DNA of 64,000 nt, taken from NCBI RefSeq assembly GCF_000428045.1, contig NZ_ATZE01000015.1:70028-134027 (forward strand), written 5' to 3'. Below the pieces are notes generated by a model. It was not told where the DNA came from and did no database searches. It saw nothing but the letters and a program-made list of their open reading frames with translations. Positions 60,572 to 64,000 of the stretch are shown here, piece after piece (the stretch's first letter is position 1; each line of letters opens with the position of its first letter). Source of the DNA: Sedimenticola selenatireducens DSM 17993. GTDB lineage: Bacteria; Pseudomonadota; Gammaproteobacteria; Chromatiales; Chromatiaceae. The position numbers and the translations under genes are program-made.

Positions 60572-61927
60572 TCAGACCTCGTAAGGACCGAGTTCGCCGC
60601 CGAAGATTTTCGCGTCGTACTCCACCTCTGAGCGTGGCACGATCTTCTGAACCTGCAGCAGGTCAAACTGGGAAGTTGGATTCTGATTACCGCGAACGAC
60701 CAGTACATCCTTAAAGCACTGGTGGTCTTCTGCACGGTATTCAGTCGGGCCGTTACCCATGCCATCAAACTTGAAACCTTCCAGTGTCTTGATGACTTCG
60801 GGTGGGTAGAAGGTACCTGCCTGTTCAACTGCGTTGGCATACAACAGGGCCTGTACATAACAGGTGTGCGCAGCCATTGAGGGTGGGAAGCCGTACTCCT
60901 GGCCAAAGGACTTCACAAAGGCTTTGGAACCTTCATCCTGCAGCGACCAGTTCCAGTTGGTGGTACCCAGGATTCCCTTGATGTTCTCACCGGCACCCTG
61001 TGCCATCAGACGTGAGAACAGCGGCACCACGATTTCGAAGTTCTTACCATTGACCTGCTTGTCACGCAGACCAAATTGAACCGCCTGGGTCAGGGAGTTG
61101 ATCATATCCTTACCGTAATGGTTAAGGATCAGCACATCCGCACCGGAGTTCAGCACCGGCGTGATGTACTGGGAGAAGTCGCCGGCACCCACCGGGGTCT
61201 TAACCGCGGCGGTAGTCTGCCAACCCAGTGCTTCCGTGGTGTTCTTGATTGACTCTTCCTGGGTCCAGCCCCAGGTGTAGTCCGCGGTCAGGTGATAGGC
61301 CTTACGATCGGTACCCATCTCTTCCTTCAATACAGGACCCAGTGCCTTACCGGACATATAAGCGTTGAAGAAATGACGGAAGCCATACCGACGCTTGTCC
61401 TTACCCGTGGTATCGTTGGAGTGAGTCAGGCCAGCCATGAAGATGACTCCCATCTCCTGACACAGCCCCTGCACCGCAACAGCCACGCCGGAGGATGAAC
61501 CGCCGGTAATCATTACCACACCATCTTTCTCGATCATGCGTTTGGCGGAAGCGCGGGCCGCATCAGATTTGGTCTGGGTATCGCCCGTTACATACTCAAG
61601 TTTTTTACCCAGGATGCCATTGCCTTTCAGAGTAAGCGGTTTCATGGTGTTCAGCATACCGCCGTCACCTTCACCATTGATGTGCTTGACAGCCAGTTTA
61701 TAGGCACGTAACTCGTCAGCACCCTCATCCGCATACGCGCCGGTCTGAGGGACGTTGAAGCCGAATTTCACGGAACCGGCATTACCCGGGTTATTGCGAA
61801 AATCTTTTGCCGCCCAGGCATCCTTGACAAAGAACATGGGCATGTTGGCCGCGGTCAGTGCTGCGGCACCCACCTTGATAAAACCACGACGGGAAAGTTC
61901 GCTGGTCTTAGACTTATCATCACTCAT
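60572..61927 (-). CDS. Tat-exported ABC-transporter substrate-binding protein
   Basis: This 451-aa periplasmic binding protein begins the ABC operon. It has a twin-arginine signal (LSRRGFIKVGAAALTAANM) and the HAAT-type mature domain (FGFNVPQTGAYADEGADE, ITGGSSSGVAVAV, HSNDTTGKDKRRYGFRHF, LNHYGKDMINSLTQAVQFGL). The ATG at 61927 is used with GAGG upstream. It closely resembles the orphan paralogue at 44522. Ligands of this group include amides, urea and amino acids; the actual ligand is not evident. Confidence 0.9.
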   Translation of the reverse strand: MSDDKSKTSELSRRGFIKVGAAALTAANMPMFFVKDAWAAKDFRNNPGNAGSVKFGFNVPQTGAYADEGADELRAYKLAVKHINGEGDGGMLNTMKPLTLKGNGILGKKLEYVTGDTQTKSDAARASAKRMIEKDGVVMITGGSSSGVAVAVQGLCQEMGVIFMAGLTHSNDTTGKDKRRYGFRHFFNAYMSGKALGPVLKEEMGTDRKAYHLTADYTWGWTQEESIKNTTEALGWQTTAAVKTPVGAGDFSQYITPVLNSGADVLILNHYGKDMINSLTQAVQFGLRDKQVNGKNFEIVVPLFSRLMAQGAGENIKGILGTTNWNWSLQDEGSKAFVKSFGQEYGFPPSMAAHTCYVQALLYANAVEQAGTFYPPEVIKTLEGFKFDGMGNGPTEYRAEDHQCFKDVLVVRGNQNPTSQFDLLQVQKIVPRSEVEYDAKIFGGELGPYEV

Positions 61928-62557
61928 TACTATTTTTCCTCTCTCCATTTCGGGCTGGATGCCCGATTATTGTGCACGTACATAAGGTGCTGAATGGCCC
62001 CAGTGCGTTTTCGCGATATTGGCTGAGTGCCGGGGTAACGCCGCCGAATTCGATTAAGTACAACCCATCATCTTCAACTGGCGAAACAGTGCAATGAACA
62101 GCCAAATGATTAATGAACAAGATGGCTCTCCAGTTCTTTTCTTATGTTTGCTTAAGCAGTTAAAGCGCGCTGCCTTCTGCCGAAACAATATCGGCGCAGG
62201 CAATCGCCCGCCGACTAGAGGAGCATTGAGCAAGTTTCATGCCGACATAAACAGACTGGAGAATCAAGGACCTAAGATGAGCCACTGAGGAGCTGTGTTA
62301 CCAAAGCACACAGGCATCGGTAACATCTTGTGTGTAGATTCGTAACGACTAAACACAAAAAGCTGAGCAAGATCACACGAACAGGCCGACTTATGTCACA
62401 GAGTTGGAGCAAGAAGCAGCCGCGCATCGCATGTGAAACAGCAATCCGGGGCAAACGATCAAACTTTATAGTTGACCTGGCGAACGGCCAATACTGCTGG
62501 TGCCCGGTCCGTCCGAGACAGGTGCATAAACCCCGCCACCCATACGGTCAGCATCTG
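61928..62557. other. 630-bp region upstream of the ABC operon
   Basis: No gene is supported here; the small frames on both strands lack ribosome sites and recognisable domains. Near the operon there is a short stem GGGC...GCCC (about 61952-61966). The operon promoter should be here, but I see no clear match. Confidence 0.4.
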
Positions 62558-63046
62558 TCACCAGGGCATAAAACTGTTCATGAAGGTCATCGGGCGGGAG
62601 ACACTGTGATTTAACCGGGACATATCCTGCCGCATGATATAAGTGGAGAGGGTCATCGACTGTATGGAGCGATCCATTGATCCGATAGTTTCCAGCATCG
62701 GCTCAAGCGTGCTGACCTTATCGTTTATTTCGGACATATATCCAGACATGGTTCGAATATTGGCTGTCATATTGCCCATGTTATCCGACACTGACTGCAT
62801 ATTGCTGGCTAACACCGTCATATTGGAATCAACACTAACAGCCAGGTAGTGAACATCCTTGGCCAGACTATAGACCAGAAAAAAACCGTAGGCAGCGAGA
62901 ATGATAAAAGCGAACAGGGACGGGTAGACAATCAACTCCCAGCGTCGGGCGCTGGTTTCAAACGCTTCCGAAAGGCGGTCCATCGAGTACGCCTGTCCCT
63001 GTTCCGGAACCTGCCCCTGATCCACATGTTCTTTTTCCTGGACCAT
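62558..63046 (-). CDS. single-span membrane protein with periplasmic coiled coil
   Basis: This 162-aa protein has a polar N-terminus rich in Glu/Gln, one transmembrane helix at about residues 38-62 (LIVYPSLFAFIILAAYGFFLV) and a C-terminal coiled coil with recurring Asn-Met pairs (DSNMTVLASNMQSVSDNMGN, MTANIRTMSGYMSEI). There is no enzymatic motif. It is 166 bp downstream of a DUF302 gene on the same strand, with which it probably forms an operon. The function is unknown. Confidence 0.65.
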   Translation of the reverse strand: MVQEKEHVDQGQVPEQGQAYSMDRLSEAFETSARRWELIVYPSLFAFIILAAYGFFLVYSLAKDVHYLAVSVDSNMTVLASNMQSVSDNMGNMTANIRTMSGYMSEINDKVSTLEPMLETIGSMDRSIQSMTLSTYIMRQDMSRLNHSVSRPMTFMNSFMPW

Positions 63047-63212
63047 CTATTCCACCCTCAAGGCCGCGTCCATATATATGTAATTAATTTATTTCTAATA
63101 TTTGCAATCTCTAATATATGTTATCACAGAACGCTTTTAGGGATAGCCGTTTTTTACTTATAAAGATTATACGGCGATTTATACTAATTGAATTCTTAAC
63201 GGGAAAACTCGA

Positions 63213-63791
63213 TCAGAAATCCCCAATCGAACCGCGCCGCATGATCTCGAGAATAACCTTTTTCACATGCACCGCCTCCTCTTTAAGCGCGGGAGGCAAC
63301 GGCTCACCGCCATGGATCATAAGATCCATATTCAGGGCATACAGCCAAAGCTGCCCCTGCTTGTCCTCAACCATGGTAATTCGGCATGGCAGATAGGCGG
63401 AAAATGCGTCGCTGTAGTCAAGCATCCGTGCGGCGGTAAGGGAGTTACAGAACATATAGATTTTAACAAAACGATACGACTCACCACTTTTCGCTTCGAC
63501 ATCCTTATACAATGGAAGCTCTCCAACATTGGAGATATTGAGTTCATTGGCGACCGTCTTCATTGATTGCTCAACATCCTCCGGTGTCAGCCCTTCCTCT
63601 ACCGGCACTTTCCAGACCGTGGCCTCGGCGGCATTTCGCGTCTTAACTATATTCTCGATCAGTTCCTGGTATACCTGCACGGCACCAGGATCAAACCCAT
63701 CCAATACAACCCGGGTTTGCACCACGGCCACGCCGGCGGCAATCACCGCGAGAAGACCGATCAAAGCGAACACATTCCTGATTACACGCAT
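63213..63791 (-). CDS. membrane-anchored DUF302 protein
   Basis: This 192-aa protein has an N-terminal membrane anchor (VFALIGLLAVIAAGVAVVQT) and a DUF302-type domain, visible in its last half as YMFCNSLTAARMLDYSDA and AYLPCRITMVEDKQGQLWLY. Two Cys are near the predicted binding face. DUF302 proteins are common in sulfur-oxidising bacteria, but their role is not established. Its neighbours are the coiled-coil membrane protein and a ParA-like gene on the same strand. Confidence 0.75.
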   Translation of the reverse strand: MRVIRNVFALIGLLAVIAAGVAVVQTRVVLDGFDPGAVQVYQELIENIVKTRNAAEATVWKVPVEEGLTPEDVEQSMKTVANELNISNVGELPLYKDVEAKSGESYRFVKIYMFCNSLTAARMLDYSDAFSAYLPCRITMVEDKQGQLWLYALNMDLMIHGGEPLPPALKEEAVHVKKVILEIMRRGSIGDF

Positions 63792-63869
63792 AAGTTACCC
63801 CTCGCCCCTACCAATGCCAACCCTGTTCTTAACCGCTGACTTCCTGGCGGCATGCTCAGCCCACACTAG

Positions 63870-64000
63870 CTATTTCACCACCCCTGGATAAAGTTTGGCA
63901 CAGAGAGCATTCAACTCTTTGCTACCTTTACCCCGCGGATTTAACTCAAATACCGCAAGCCCTTCACTGAATGAGCGGCGGAAAATGGTCCTTTGCGACA
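63870..64000 (-). CDS. C-terminal end of a ParA/MinD-like ATPase (partial)
   Basis: The minus strand is open from the window edge to a TAG at 63870-63872, giving about 43 codons. They include RTIFRRSFSEGLAVFEL, NPRGKGSKELNALC and AKLYPGVVK. This resembles the C-terminus of ParA-family ATPases, where RxxFRxSFxxGxAV-type ends are common, but the ATPase motifs would lie outside the window. The DUF302 gene follows it by about 80 bp. Confidence 0.5.
   Translation of the reverse strand, partial: SQRTIFRRSFSEGLAVFELNPRGKGSKELNALCAKLYPGVVK

Noticed and set aside
61960-62030. NtrC-type site (TGCAC...GGTGC) and sigma-54 promoter before the ABC operon
   Set aside because: The half-site spacing is one base off the consensus, and the GG/GC spacing for sigma-54 is wrong and on the other strand.

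Overview
The window looks like the chromosome of a gammaproteobacterium, probably a sulfur-oxidising member of the Chromatiales/Sedimenticola kind. The reasons are a complete isc operon, an rlmN-pilW-rodZ-hisS-yfgM-bamB-der block and a queA-tgt-yajC-secD-secF block in an order I know from Pseudomonas-like genomes, a FimX-type pilus regulator, DUF302-type proteins and a benzoyl-CoA epoxidase reductase-like gene. The taxonomic guess is inference; no rRNA is present.

Layout. 1-805: end of a probable genomic island, with the AbiEi-type antitoxin (DUF6088) running off the left edge and AT-rich palindromic DNA abutting the 3' end of guaA. 806-5437: guaBA (GMP synthesis) and divergent xseA. 5687-6922: Bcr/CflA-type efflux pump. 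6993-15206: der, bamB, yfgM, hisS, rodZ, pilW, rlmN, ndk on the minus strand, with ispG missing from its usual slot. 15489-19661: relA and a DUF1015 gene. 19957-27404: iscX-fdx-hscA-hscB-iscA-iscU-iscS-iscR, cysE and trmJ, with an IscR type-1 operator over the iscR promoter. 27532-34542: suhB, a small unknown gene, secF-secD-yajC, tgt and queA, with a candidate small RNA between tgt and queA. 34649: tRNA-Leu(CAA).

34735-44158 is the most accessory part. It holds a tandem thioredoxin/glutaredoxin protein, a glycine-zipper lipoprotein, a periplasmic FecR/peptidoglycan-binding protein facing a TIR-CHASE2 membrane protein, a short-chain dehydrogenase, a secreted DUF302-like protein and an orphan boxA-like gene. 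The FecR/TIR-CHASE2 pair is the best candidate for an undescribed signalling or defence system.

44522-50440: an orphan Tat-exported substrate-binding protein, a rhodanese, psd, and the complete EF-P beta-lysylation set (epmA, efp, epmB). 50599-54573: an uncharacterised protein with a PilZ-like signature paired with fimX. 54642-56685: a secreted lectin-like protein and a zinc-ribbon/SUMF1 protein. 56816-61927: a five-gene branched-chain-amino-acid/amide-type ABC transporter whose binding protein is a paralogue of the orphan one. 62558-64000: a membrane coiled-coil protein, a DUF302 protein and the end of a ParA-like gene cut by the window edge.
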